Source: Phycisphaeraceae bacterium (GTDB lineage: Bacteria; Planctomycetota; Phycisphaerae; Phycisphaerales; UBA1924). Taken from it: 47,975 nucleotides of DNA. Under the pieces are notes generated by a model, which was not told the DNA's origin, made no database searches, and saw only the letters and a list, made by a program, of their open reading frames with translations. The first letter of the stretch is position 1, and every line of letters begins with the position of its first letter. The position numbers were made by a program, and so were the translations under genes. Of this stretch, positions 17,805 through 24,953 are shown one piece after another. The stretch spans positions 1 through 47,975 of the forward strand of contig JAHCJE010000009.1 in NCBI GenBank assembly GCA_026128865.1. The letters are read 5' to 3'.

Positions 17805-18215
17805 ATAGCGGCCGGTGGCGGCGCGGAGGATGGTGGTCGCGGCGCGGCGGCGCTCGACGGGGTGCTCCTCGGCGGCGAGGGCGAGTTTCTCGAGTTCGTC
17901 GGTGGCGGTGATGGCGGAGTCAAGGAGACGCAGCCGGAGCGTGCGCTCGAGGACGACTTCGAGGCGGGCGAGTTTGTCGTCGATGCCGGGGCCTTCGAGG
18001 AAGTCGAGGAGGTCGGTTGCGCTGAGGTCGCAGGCGACGGCGAGAGCGCGCAGTGAGAATCCGAGGCGGGTGAGGAGGTTGAGGAGCGGGGTGGGGTTCG
18101 AGTCCTGAGTCCTGAGGTCGTGAGGGATCGGTGGGTGTTCACCCGGGACGCGGGCGTGGCGGCGAGCGGCTGCCGTGGGAAGGACAGTGGGCAGTGGACA
18201 GTGGAGAGTGGACAT
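17805..18215 (-). CDS. Doubtful hypothetical protein upstream of the dehydrogenase
   Basis: Between about 18110 and 17805 this frame reads like a real helical protein: LLNLLTRLGFSLRALAVACD, LSATDLLDFLEGPGIDDKLA, RLEVVLERTLRLRLLDSAIT and VERRRAATTILRAATGRY. Both ends are unclear. The first residues (MSTLHCPLPTVL) come from a heptamer repeat array. At the 3' end the frame does not stop but continues, out of frame, deep into the dehydrogenase gene, to a stop near 16593. A lost stop codon or a frameshift is likely. The LRALAVACDLSATDLLDFL segment resembles a helix-turn-helix, but I assign no function. Coordinates mark the convincing part only. Confidence 0.4.
18100..18126 (+). repeat. Heptamer repeat array (GAGTCCT type)
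   Basis: GAGTCCT occurs twice in tandem, followed by two decayed units (GAGGTCG, TGAGGGA). It overlaps the likely 5' end of the doubtful hypothetical gene. Confidence 0.5.
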
Positions 18216-18230
18216 GGGTAATGGCAAATG
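18182..18230 (+). repeat. Heptamer repeat array (GGACAGT to GCAAATG)
   Basis: Seven units with a period of seven bases run GGACAGT, GGGCAGT, GGACAGT, GGAGAGT, GGACATG, GGTAATG, GCAAATG. The sequence drifts across the array. Its last units resemble the complement of the array at 12293-12328. Confidence 0.7.
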
Positions 18231-18574
18231 GCAGCGTGGCGGTTCGAGAGAGAGAGAAGGCGAGTGGGCCGTGTACGGAGGCTCCATACTTTCCCTGCGG
18301 GGACGTGGGTGTGCGCGCGCATCGTGGTGGTGCGAGCCGGTGCGTTGATGGCGTGCACGCGCGCAAGGTGCGGGCATCGGGTGGGTTGGCGCGTGGTGGA
18401 GTTTTTTTGTTGAGCGTGGAGAGATTGTGTCGGGGAGGGCACGCGGTGCGCGCTCGGATGGTGGCAACACCGAGCGTCACGTCAACGCGGATGGTGTGCC
18501 GCTGTCTGCTGCCGCTGTGAATGTATCGCGTTGCTCGGTGTGAGCGGGGAGGTGTCGTGGAGGGTGGCGGGCTG
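18216..18574. other. Intergenic stretch without a recognisable gene
   Basis: Apart from the end of the heptamer array, this stretch holds G-rich sequence and a run of seven T at 18404-18410. No frame resembles a protein and no structured RNA was recognised. It lies downstream of the pseudopilin fusion gene, whose terminator was not found. Confidence 0.5.
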
Positions 18575-19825
18575 TTAGAAGTCGTAGCCGTTGAAGCCAT
18601 TGCGGGTAGTGAGGATGGGCCAGAGGGGTGCGCCGTGTTCCGTCCTGTCGACGAGGTTCTCTGAGGTCATGGGCCAGAGTTCGATCCTGGCTGCGCCGTC
18701 GCCGAGGCCGACGGACATTTCGCGTCGTCGAGCGCGTTCGTGGTGGGGTCTTAGCCGGTCGAATAGCCCTGCGTAGTGGTCGAGGAGGATTCCTTTTCTG
18801 GAAGTGAATCTGAGTTCATCCCACTGCATTGCGCGGAAGAGGGCGGGTTCGGTGGGTGCGCGGTCGCCGACCCAGTAGTTTGGGGCGGCGAAGGCGGTGT
18901 ACGTGAGGAAGTGGTCGGATCTGACGACGTCCGGTGGGAACTTGAGGCTTGCGAGGCGCTCCTCGACGCCTTCCTGTTCGATCGCGGATCGTGAGTCGAC
19001 GTAGTTGGGGACGAGGAGCGTTGCGTAGTACCAGGATTGTCCTCTGAGATAGGAGACGGGCAGGTTCTGGTTGAGGAGGATCTTTGGTCCGTTGGGGTCG
19101 CCTGGGGTCGCGAAGAAGGGGAAGCGTTGGTTATTGTCCGAGCCGTACATGTTGAGTGCGAGGAGGATCATCTTGCTTGTGGAGAGGCTTCGCGTGGTGC
19201 GAGCGGAGATTCTCGCCTCGCGCATTGCGGGAAGCGAGAGCGAGACGAGGATGGCGATGACTGCGATGACGACGAGGACTTCGAGGAGGGAGAAACCGGC
19301 GGCTCGTCGGGGGACGTGGGCAGGCGCGGTCGGCTTATTCCGGGTGTTTGTTCGTTGTACGACAGCCCAGACGAGTGCGGCTGCGAGTGCGGCGTTGCGA
19401 GCGATTGCTGCCTGCGGGGTCGTTCCGAGGCGGATGAAGCGGTCTGCCGGGCCGAGGCAGCCGCAGTCCGGGGTTCCTTCCGCGGCGATCGCCCAAGCGG
19501 ACACAGCGGAGAAGGCGGCGAGGAGTGCGACGGCGGCGGGGATGAAGAGTCGCCTGAGCCATCCGGAGAAGAGGGAGAGTGCGACGGCGGCCTCGACGGC
19601 GACGACGATCGCGAGTGTTGGCCTTGCGAGATCGGGGGCGTCGAACCAGTGCCGGAGGAGGAACCGGACGAAAGCGAGGGCTTGTGAGGGGTCTGCGGCC
19701 TTGCCGACAGCAGCGGCAGCGAAGACGGCGGCGACGGCGAAGGTGAGGATGGTTGCGGAGATGGATCGTGGCGAAGGGCGGTGGTTGTGCTGTTCGGGGT
19801 GGTTTGGCGGCGGATCGTGGCTCAT
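18575..19825 (-). CDS. MauE/DoxX-like membrane domain fused to a type II pseudopilin
   Basis: The 416-residue protein joins two modules. Residues 20-165 form about four membrane helices resembling MauE/DoxX proteins, including VGKAADPSQALAFVRFLLRH and the Cys pair of DCGCLGPADRF. Residues 175 onward form a complete prepilin-like protein: AGFSLLEVLVVIAVIAILVS with Gly before Phe for prepilin-peptidase cleavage and Glu at +5, then a globular domain ending NGFNGYDF. In planctomycetes such pseudopilins are common as separate genes, so the fusion is unusual. No stop or frameshift lies between the modules. It follows the 286-residue secreted protein gene by 16 bases in one operon. Confidence 0.85.
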   Translation of the reverse strand: MSHDPPPNHPEQHNHRPSPRSISATILTFAVAAVFAAAAVGKAADPSQALAFVRFLLRHWFDAPDLARPTLAIVVAVEAAVALSLFSGWLRRLFIPAAVALLAAFSAVSAWAIAAEGTPDCGCLGPADRFIRLGTTPQAAIARNAALAAALVWAVVQRTNTRNKPTAPAHVPRRAAGFSLLEVLVVIAVIAILVSLSLPAMREARISARTTRSLSTSKMILLALNMYGSDNNQRFPFFATPGDPNGPKILLNQNLPVSYLRGQSWYYATLLVPNYVDSRSAIEQEGVEERLASLKFPPDVVRSDHFLTYTAFAAPNYWVGDRAPTEPALFRAMQWDELRFTSRKGILLDHYAGLFDRLRPHHERARRREMSVGLGDGAARIELWPMTSENLVDRTEHGAPLWPILTTRNGFNGYDF

Positions 19826-19841
19826 GGCGGGTCCACCGCTC

Positions 19842-20702
19842 TCAGAACTCGAAGGCCATGGTGCGCATGAGGTCGCAGTTGTAGGTGTTGAGGAACTCGA
19901 TTCTCCACTCGTTGTCTCGCGGGTCGAGGACGAGCGTGAGGACGAGTGGGCGTCTTGAGCCGTCTTCGAACTGGAGAAGGATGCCGACTTCGGCGCAGAG
20001 GACGGAGCCGTGCTCCTTCAGCAGCGCTTCGCCGTTTCGCTCGTGTCGCCACCAGTTCCGGAGGGTGCCGTTGGTTGCGCCGGCCCAGGCGTTGCGTCCG
20101 AGCGTGCCGTTTGGGACTGGCCTGTGGGCTCCGTGGAGCGACTCGACGCGAGCGACGGTACAGATGAGTCCTTCGGGAACCCGCGCGATGGCGACCGGCT
20201 TGTTATAGCCGTCCTTGAGGGTGAAGGCATCGGTGAAGAAACGGGCGAAGACCCGCTCGACGGGTGCCTCGTCGGGGAACGGCTCGCTGTAGTGGAACTC
20301 CCAGTCGGTGTGGATGAACCAAGAGCGTTTCATGTCATCGATGGTCCGGAAGGCATAGCCCTGGTTGCGTCGCCATCGAACGTATTGTGCCGGCGCTGGA
20401 TTCGCGAGGCGCAGGCGGACGAACTCGTTGACGGTGTCGAAGAGGTGCGCTTGCGCGAGGGCAAAGTCGTTCGCGCAGTCCTCGGGCAGTTCGATCTCGA
20501 ACGAGCGGGCGCTGAGTGTGGGAACAGCGTCGGCGAATGGCGTCATATCGACGCGGGAGTAGGCGCGCCTGGCGGCCTTGAGGGCGGCGAGCGATTCGAT
20601 GTCGCGAGTGTTGGTCTCGGGTCCGGGCCGCGCCCACGCGGCGAACGCGAGCGCCGAGATGACGCCATAGGCAGCGACGGCGGTCGCGAGGCGACAGTTC
20701 AT
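19842..20702 (-). CDS. Exported or membrane-anchored protein of unknown function
   Basis: The 286-residue protein starts MNCRLATAVAAYGVISALAFAAWA, a hydrophobic N-terminus that fits a signal anchor or signal peptide. The rest is soluble alpha/beta sequence, including RRNQGYAFRTIDDMKRSWFI, HTDWEFHYSEPFPDEAPVER and LVLDPRDNEWRIEFLNTYNC. No family is recognised. It is the first gene of an operon with the MauE-pseudopilin fusion. This suggests an envelope process, perhaps handling of a secreted substrate, but that is a guess from context. Confidence 0.75.
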   Translation of the reverse strand: MNCRLATAVAAYGVISALAFAAWARPGPETNTRDIESLAALKAARRAYSRVDMTPFADAVPTLSARSFEIELPEDCANDFALAQAHLFDTVNEFVRLRLANPAPAQYVRWRRNQGYAFRTIDDMKRSWFIHTDWEFHYSEPFPDEAPVERVFARFFTDAFTLKDGYNKPVAIARVPEGLICTVARVESLHGAHRPVPNGTLGRNAWAGATNGTLRNWWRHERNGEALLKEHGSVLCAEVGILLQFEDGSRRPLVLTLVLDPRDNEWRIEFLNTYNCDLMRTMAFEF

Positions 20703-20821
20703 GTGTCCTCTGCTCAGGAACCGTCGGCGTCGGCGCGGTGCAGGCCGGCGCCTCTGCGGTCAGCGTAAACAACGGGCGGGGTGTGAGTCAAGCGCGTTGC
20801 CTGTCCGAGTCGTACGAGGAA

Positions 20822-20854
20822 GTTGGGGGTTGTCCGCGTAGTTGGCACCCCAAC
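20822..20854 (-). terminator. Hairpin downstream of the lipoprotein gene
   Basis: GTTGGGG (20822-20828) pairs with CCCCAAC (20848-20854) across a 19-base loop. It lies 24 bases after the lipoprotein stop in the direction of its transcription. No clear T-run follows, so the call is weak. Confidence 0.3.
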
Positions 20855-20877
20855 GTCATCCCGCCGCGCGATCAGGC

Positions 20878-21450
20878 TCAGCGGACAGGCGACTCTTGCT
20901 TCGGGTGCGGCTCGGCCGTGACCTGGCCCGATTGCGTGTCGATGACGAGTCGGCCCCAGGGGACGGGGACGGCGAGGCGGCCGTCGGGGAGTTTGTCGGG
21001 ATTTGCGGGCGGGCGGCGCGAGTCGAGGTTGAGCCAGCGGATGTCGGGATCGTGGATGTCGCTGGTGGTAACGCGGAAGTTGCGACTCGCCCACTCGGGC
21101 GGGACTTGCAGGAGCGCGATCGGCGGGTCGATGGCGACGACGGTGATGTTGCCGGGGTAATAGCGGTCTTCGGTTTGTTCGTCGGTCCACCATTCGTGGA
21201 AGTAGCGGTCGGCCTTGCGGCTGAGTTGGTCGAACGAGACATGGCGGCGGCCGGCGGTGTAGTGGAGGCCGCGGTGCGTGCCCTTGACGAGATCGAACTG
21301 CTCGGTGCCGTAGACCTTGGCCCTCTCGCCGGGGCCGATCCAAGGGGCGTCGAGTTGCTTGTAGGTCGGGGCGTGGCCGACGCAGTGCGTGCCGCAGCCG
21401 GGGAGGCAGGCGAGGAGGAAGGCGGCGAGGGGGAGGAGGGGGCGGGGCAC
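20878..21450 (-). CDS. Putative lipoprotein of unknown function
   Basis: The 190-residue protein has a signal sequence MPRPLLPLAAFLLACLPGCG, where the Cys of LPGC could be lipidated, although Pro at -2 is not ideal for a lipobox. The mature part is polar with few hydrophobic stretches (APWIGPGERAKVYGTEQFDL, NITVVAIDPPIALLQVPPEW, VPVPWGRLVIDTQSG). No family is recognised. It is a stand-alone gene divergent from the small membrane protein at 21543. Confidence 0.65.
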   Translation of the reverse strand: MPRPLLPLAAFLLACLPGCGTHCVGHAPTYKQLDAPWIGPGERAKVYGTEQFDLVKGTHRGLHYTAGRRHVSFDQLSRKADRYFHEWWTDEQTEDRYYPGNITVVAIDPPIALLQVPPEWASRNFRVTTSDIHDPDIRWLNLDSRRPPANPDKLPDGRLAVPVPWGRLVIDTQSGQVTAEPHPKQESPVR

Positions 21451-21542
21451 GGGGGAGTGTAGCCGTGCCCGGGAATGCCCTTGCGGGCGTGTTGGCGGTT
21501 CGTTATGCTGCGGGGCGTCGTGTGAAGCGTGGGAGGTCCGCC

Positions 21543-21923
21543 ATAAACGTTCCGAATGTGGCGAAGTATCAGAGGTGGCTGATCCTGGCGATCGCGGCGC
21601 AGTTGGTCGCGATCGCGCTGCGGGTGTGGCTGACGTTGGCCGCGGGTGAGACTCCGAGCGGCGCGGGCGGGGCCGCCGCGTTGGGCGGTGCGCTGCTGAT
21701 GCTGCTGGTGCAACTGGGCGCCTCCCTGTTCGCTCTGGTGATGCTGATCCTGCTGATGAGTGCGCTCGACCGGCCGATCGTGTCGCGCGTGCTGGCGGGG
21801 ATTTCGCAGTTCATCCCGCTCGTGGGGCTGATCGTGCTGTTGTGTGTGAACCAGCGCGCGACGCGGGTGCTGCGCGGGAACGGGTACCACGTCGGGTTTC
21901 TGGGGGCGTCGAAGCGGCGTTGA
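21543..21923 (+). CDS. Small two- to three-span membrane protein, probable ATA start
   Basis: From ATA at 21543 the protein has 126 residues, beginning INVPNVAKYQRWLILAIAAQ (Met in place of Ile if used as start), with hydrophobic helices ALGGALLMLLVQLGASLFAL and FIPLVGLIVLLCVN and a basic C-terminus GFLGASKRR. An ideal GGGAGG (21531-21536) stands six bases before ATA. In-frame GTG codons at 21465 and 21522 lack a good ribosome site, and the next GTG at 21558 is too far from the GGGAGG. No family is recognised with certainty. It is divergent from the lipoprotein gene, and the SRP RNA gene converges on it from the right. Confidence 0.65.
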   Translation: MNVPNVAKYQRWLILAIAAQLVAIALRVWLTLAAGETPSGAGGAAALGGALLMLLVQLGASLFALVMLILLMSALDRPIVSRVLAGISQFIPLVGLIVLLCVNQRATRVLRGNGYHVGFLGASKRR

Positions 21924-22079
21924 ACGTCGTCGGGACGGCACGGCGCGAGCGCCATGATCTCGGGGCGACAGTCCCTGCCGGGCTGCAAGTCTCGGCCGCA
22001 GGCCGGATGGCCCCAGAACGGGGCTGGGAGTCGTCGCAGGCCGGCACTCGTTTGCGCTTCGTGCTCCGTTGAGCCTGTT

Positions 22080-22209
22080 GCGTCGCACCTGCAGGCGGCC
22101 AGGACACCGGGGGCACCGGATGACGGCCGCTTATGGCTGCTGCGGTCAAGCCCTGACCAGGTTCACGGGCCACCCGTGCACCGGGCCCGGCCGCCTGCGG
22201 GGGCGACGC
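22080..22209 (-). ncRNA. ffs: Signal recognition particle RNA (small bacterial type)
   Basis: Read on the minus strand, the core has CCTGGTCAGG, then an apical loop, then GCAGCAGCCATAAG, matching the conserved symmetric and asymmetric loops of the SRP RNA that bind Ffh. The ends pair over a long helix: GCGTCGC (22080-22086) with GCGACGC (22203-22209), and GCAGGCGGCC (22091-22100) with GGCCGCCTGC (22189-22198). The length, about 130 nt, is slightly above the roughly 114 nt of E. coli 4.5S RNA. The usual GGAA tetraloop is missing; the equivalent bases read UUGACC. The gene fills most of the 330-base gap between two + strand genes. Confidence 0.85.
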
Positions 22210-22253
22210 TGGGGGATGGTATGCGGCGTTCTGGGGCCGGGTAGGATGGTGGC

Positions 22254-23504
22254 GTGACCGGGTTGCACGAGTTGTCGCCGGCGGAGATCGCGGCGCGTCA
22301 CCGTTCGCGGATGGTGAACGCGGTGCGGATGACGTTTTTCGTGCTGCTGCTGACGGTGACGCTGCTGAACGTGATCAGCGTGAGCGAGCGTGCGGGGGGG
22401 AGCGGCGCCGGGCGGGCGGGGTGGCTGGCGGAGCGGTGGTACATCCCGCTGTCGGCCGCGCTGGCGTTGTTCGTGGTGTTCCTGGCGGTGGACCTGCTGA
22501 CGCCGCGGAAGAAGATCGCGACGCTGTCGGCGGTGGTGTTCGGGCTGATGGCGGGGATGCTGGCGACGATCGCGTTCGGGTTCGTGATCGACCTGGTGGC
22601 GGAGTCGTGGGACTTCGCGGAGCCGAAGGAGATCGTGGGGACGATCAAGGTGCTGGTGGGGGTGTCGCTGTGCTACCTGGGCATCTCGACGGTGCTGCAG
22701 ACGCAGGACGATTTCCGGCTGGTGATCCCGTATGTGGAGTTCGCCAAGCAGATGCGGGGGACGCGGCCGCTGCTGCTGGACACGTCCGCGCTGATCGACG
22801 GTCGGGTGGTGGAGGTGGCGGGGACGGGGTTCGTGCAGGCGCCGGTGCTGATCCCGCAGTTCGTGGTGCGTGAGTTGCAGACGCTGGCGGACTCGCGTGA
22901 CGGGATGAAGCGGGCGCGGGGGCGTCGCGGGCTGGAGGTGGTGGCGAAGTTGCAGCGGAGCGCGCTGGTGGACGTGGGCATCGACGAGGCGCCGGTGCCG
23001 GGGATGGGCGTGGACCAGATGCTGGTGGAGCGTGCGCGGCAGTTGCCGGCGGTGATCGTGACGACGGACACGGGGCTGGCGCGGGTGGCGGCGATTCACA
23101 ACGTGCCGGTGCTGAACCTGAACGACCTGGCGAACGCGCTCAAGCCGAGCGTGCTGCCGGGCGAGACGCTGCGCGTGCAGTTGATGAAGCGTGGCGAGCA
23201 GCGCAGCCAGGGCGTCGGGTATATGCCCGACGGGACGATGGTGGTGGTAGAGGAAGCGGCGGAGCGCGTGGGGAGCGAGGTCGAGGCGGTGGTGACGAGC
23301 AGCCTGCAGACGAGCGCGGGGCGGATGATCTTCGCGCGGCTTGCGGGCGCGACGGCGCAGCCGGAGATGGAAGCACGCGAAGAGGAACGCGCGGACGCGG
23401 CGGGCGACGGGGCGGCGGTCGAGACTGCGCCCGCGGCGGAGCGGGGGCCTTTCCCGCCTCATGGGCCTGCGCGGGGGAACCGGAAGCGGAATCCGAGGCG
23501 GTGA
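22254..23504 (+). CDS. PIN-TRAM domain membrane protein (YacL-like)
   Basis: The 416-residue protein starts at GTG. Four N-terminal membrane helices (about residues 25-165) precede a PIN domain (LLLDTSALIDGRVVEVAGTG, with acidic residues in LLDTSALIDGR and VIVTTDTGLARVA) and a TRAM domain (LPGETLRVQLMKRGEQRSQG, then GYMPDGTMVVVE). The C-terminal 60 residues are charged and disordered, ending in basic NRKRNPRR. PIN domains cleave RNA, and TRAM binds RNA. The membrane-tethered combination is widespread in bacteria, with an unknown target. The gene ends tail to tail with pilT, four bases apart. Confidence 0.9.
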   Translation: MTGLHELSPAEIAARHRSRMVNAVRMTFFVLLLTVTLLNVISVSERAGGSGAGRAGWLAERWYIPLSAALALFVVFLAVDLLTPRKKIATLSAVVFGLMAGMLATIAFGFVIDLVAESWDFAEPKEIVGTIKVLVGVSLCYLGISTVLQTQDDFRLVIPYVEFAKQMRGTRPLLLDTSALIDGRVVEVAGTGFVQAPVLIPQFVVRELQTLADSRDGMKRARGRRGLEVVAKLQRSALVDVGIDEAPVPGMGVDQMLVERARQLPAVIVTTDTGLARVAAIHNVPVLNLNDLANALKPSVLPGETLRVQLMKRGEQRSQGVGYMPDGTMVVVEEAAERVGSEVEAVVTSSLQTSAGRMIFARLAGATAQPEMEAREEERADAAGDGAAVETAPAAERGPFPPHGPARGNRKRNPRR

Positions 23505-23508
23505 GCCG

Positions 23509-24639
23509 TCAGCCGCCGCCGCCTTTGATGCGGTGGACGAGTGTGGCGGCCTTGACTTCGACTCCCTTGAGGATGCTCTCGAGGGCGTCGCGGTTGGGGG
23601 CGTACCCGCGCGCGGTCTGGAGGTCGATCCACTCCTTTTCGACGAGGTCGGCGAGGGCGGTGGTGAAGGAGCTCATGCCCTCGGCGCGCGAGCCGCTGAT
23701 GATGGCCGGGAGATCGGCGTCCTCGCCTTCGCGTATCTTGTCGCGGACGACGGCGTTTGAGAGGAGGATCTCGCAGGCGGGAACGACCTTGGTCTCGAAG
23801 GTTGGGAGTGCGGGGATGAGTTTCTGGGCGCAGACGCACTTGACGGTGTTGGCGAGGGAGGAGCGGATGAAGTCGCGCTCGTCGGGGGGGAAGAACTCGA
23901 GCATGCGTGCGAGTGACTGCATGGTGTCGGCGGTGTGGAGGGTGGCGAAGACGAGGTGTCCGGTCTCGGCGGCCTGTATGCCGGCGAGGACGGTCTCGGC
24001 GTCGCGCATCTCACCGATGAAGATGACGTCGGGGTCCTGTCGGACGACGAAGCGGAGTGCGGTTTTGAAGGAGTCGATGTCGATTCCGACCTCGCGCTGG
24101 GAGATGATGGCCTTCTTGGGGACGAAGCGGTACTCGACGGGATCTTCGATGGTGATGATGTTGACGTCCTGTGTGCGGTTGATCTGCTCGACCATGGCGG
24201 CGATGGTGGAGGACTTCCCGCTGCCGGTGACGCCGCAGATGAGGATGAGTCCGTCGTTCTCGCGTTCGACGACCTGCGAATAGACGGGCGGGAGGTGGAG
24301 TTCTTCGTAGGAGGGGATTTCGGCCTTGACTCGGCGGATTGCGGCGTGGACGTGGTTTCCGGAGCGGAACATGTCGATGCGGAAGCGGTCGCCGTCGGGG
24401 AGGTGCCAGGCGAAGTCGAGGTTGCCGACTGCCTCGAAGCGTTCGCGCTGGATGGGCATGAGGATGGGGTCGAGGAGGTGGTCGCACTCATCGGCGGAGA
24501 GGGGGGGGGAGTCGATGGGTCGGAGTCGCCCGCCGACGCGGTAGACGGGGGGGAGGCCGACCTTGATGTGGAGATCGGAGGCGTCGAGTTTTTTCATCGA
24601 CGCGAGGAGTCGCTGGATGGTGAGGCTGCCGGTGAGCAC
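23509..24639 (-). CDS. pilT: Twitching-motility ATPase PilT
   Basis: PilT is the hexameric retraction ATPase of type IV pili. The 376-residue chain has the N-terminal PAS-like domain (ASDLHIKVGLPPVYRVGGRL), Walker A GVTGSGKSST, the Asp box ITIEDPVEYRF, Walker B VRQDPDVIFIGEMRD and the His box GHLVFATLHTADT, plus C-terminal helices ending HRIKGGGG. The C-terminal AIRNLIRE-type motif of classical PilT is replaced here by DLPAIISGSRAEGMSSFTTA, similar to other planctomycete PilT. The start is GTG with AGGCGG five bases before it. No other pilus gene is adjacent except the pseudopilin fusion 4 kb away. Confidence 0.9.
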   Translation of the reverse strand: MLTGSLTIQRLLASMKKLDASDLHIKVGLPPVYRVGGRLRPIDSPPLSADECDHLLDPILMPIQRERFEAVGNLDFAWHLPDGDRFRIDMFRSGNHVHAAIRRVKAEIPSYEELHLPPVYSQVVERENDGLILICGVTGSGKSSTIAAMVEQINRTQDVNIITIEDPVEYRFVPKKAIISQREVGIDIDSFKTALRFVVRQDPDVIFIGEMRDAETVLAGIQAAETGHLVFATLHTADTMQSLARMLEFFPPDERDFIRSSLANTVKCVCAQKLIPALPTFETKVVPACEILLSNAVVRDKIREGEDADLPAIISGSRAEGMSSFTTALADLVEKEWIDLQTARGYAPNRDALESILKGVEVKAATLVHRIKGGGG

Positions 24640-24953
24640 CGGGACCGCCTTTCTCCACCAGATGGGTGAGACTGGGGAAGTGTAGGGGGTGGGCGAGGGG
24701 GAGACGGGACCAGCGTGGCCCCGCCCCGAGGGGAGGGGAGGCCGACGGCTGGAGGCCTCGGCACTGAGGGTGAGCAGGACTGGGGGCGAGTCCGGAGTCA
24801 AGGCGGCAATACTGGACGAAGCGGTCGCACCCGGGCCGAGAAAGAGTGGGTGTTCTTGGGGCGCTGCGTGGCGTCGGTGTCGTGGGGTCGGGTGTCCGTG
24901 CGTGCGTGCCCTATTGTGGGCGTCGTCGGGGTCAAAGGGGATGGGAGGCAGGG
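24640..24953. other. Divergent intergenic region between pilT and top6B
   Basis: This 314-base G-rich stretch must hold the promoters of both genes. CCTATTGTGG at 24910-24919 is a possible -10 region for top6B. No protein-like frame or RNA structure was recognised. Confidence 0.4.

Noticed and set aside
18091-18113. GTTCGAGTCC, which resembles a tRNA T-loop
   Set aside because: No acceptor stem or anticodon arm could be fitted. The bases belong to the GAGTCCT heptamer array.
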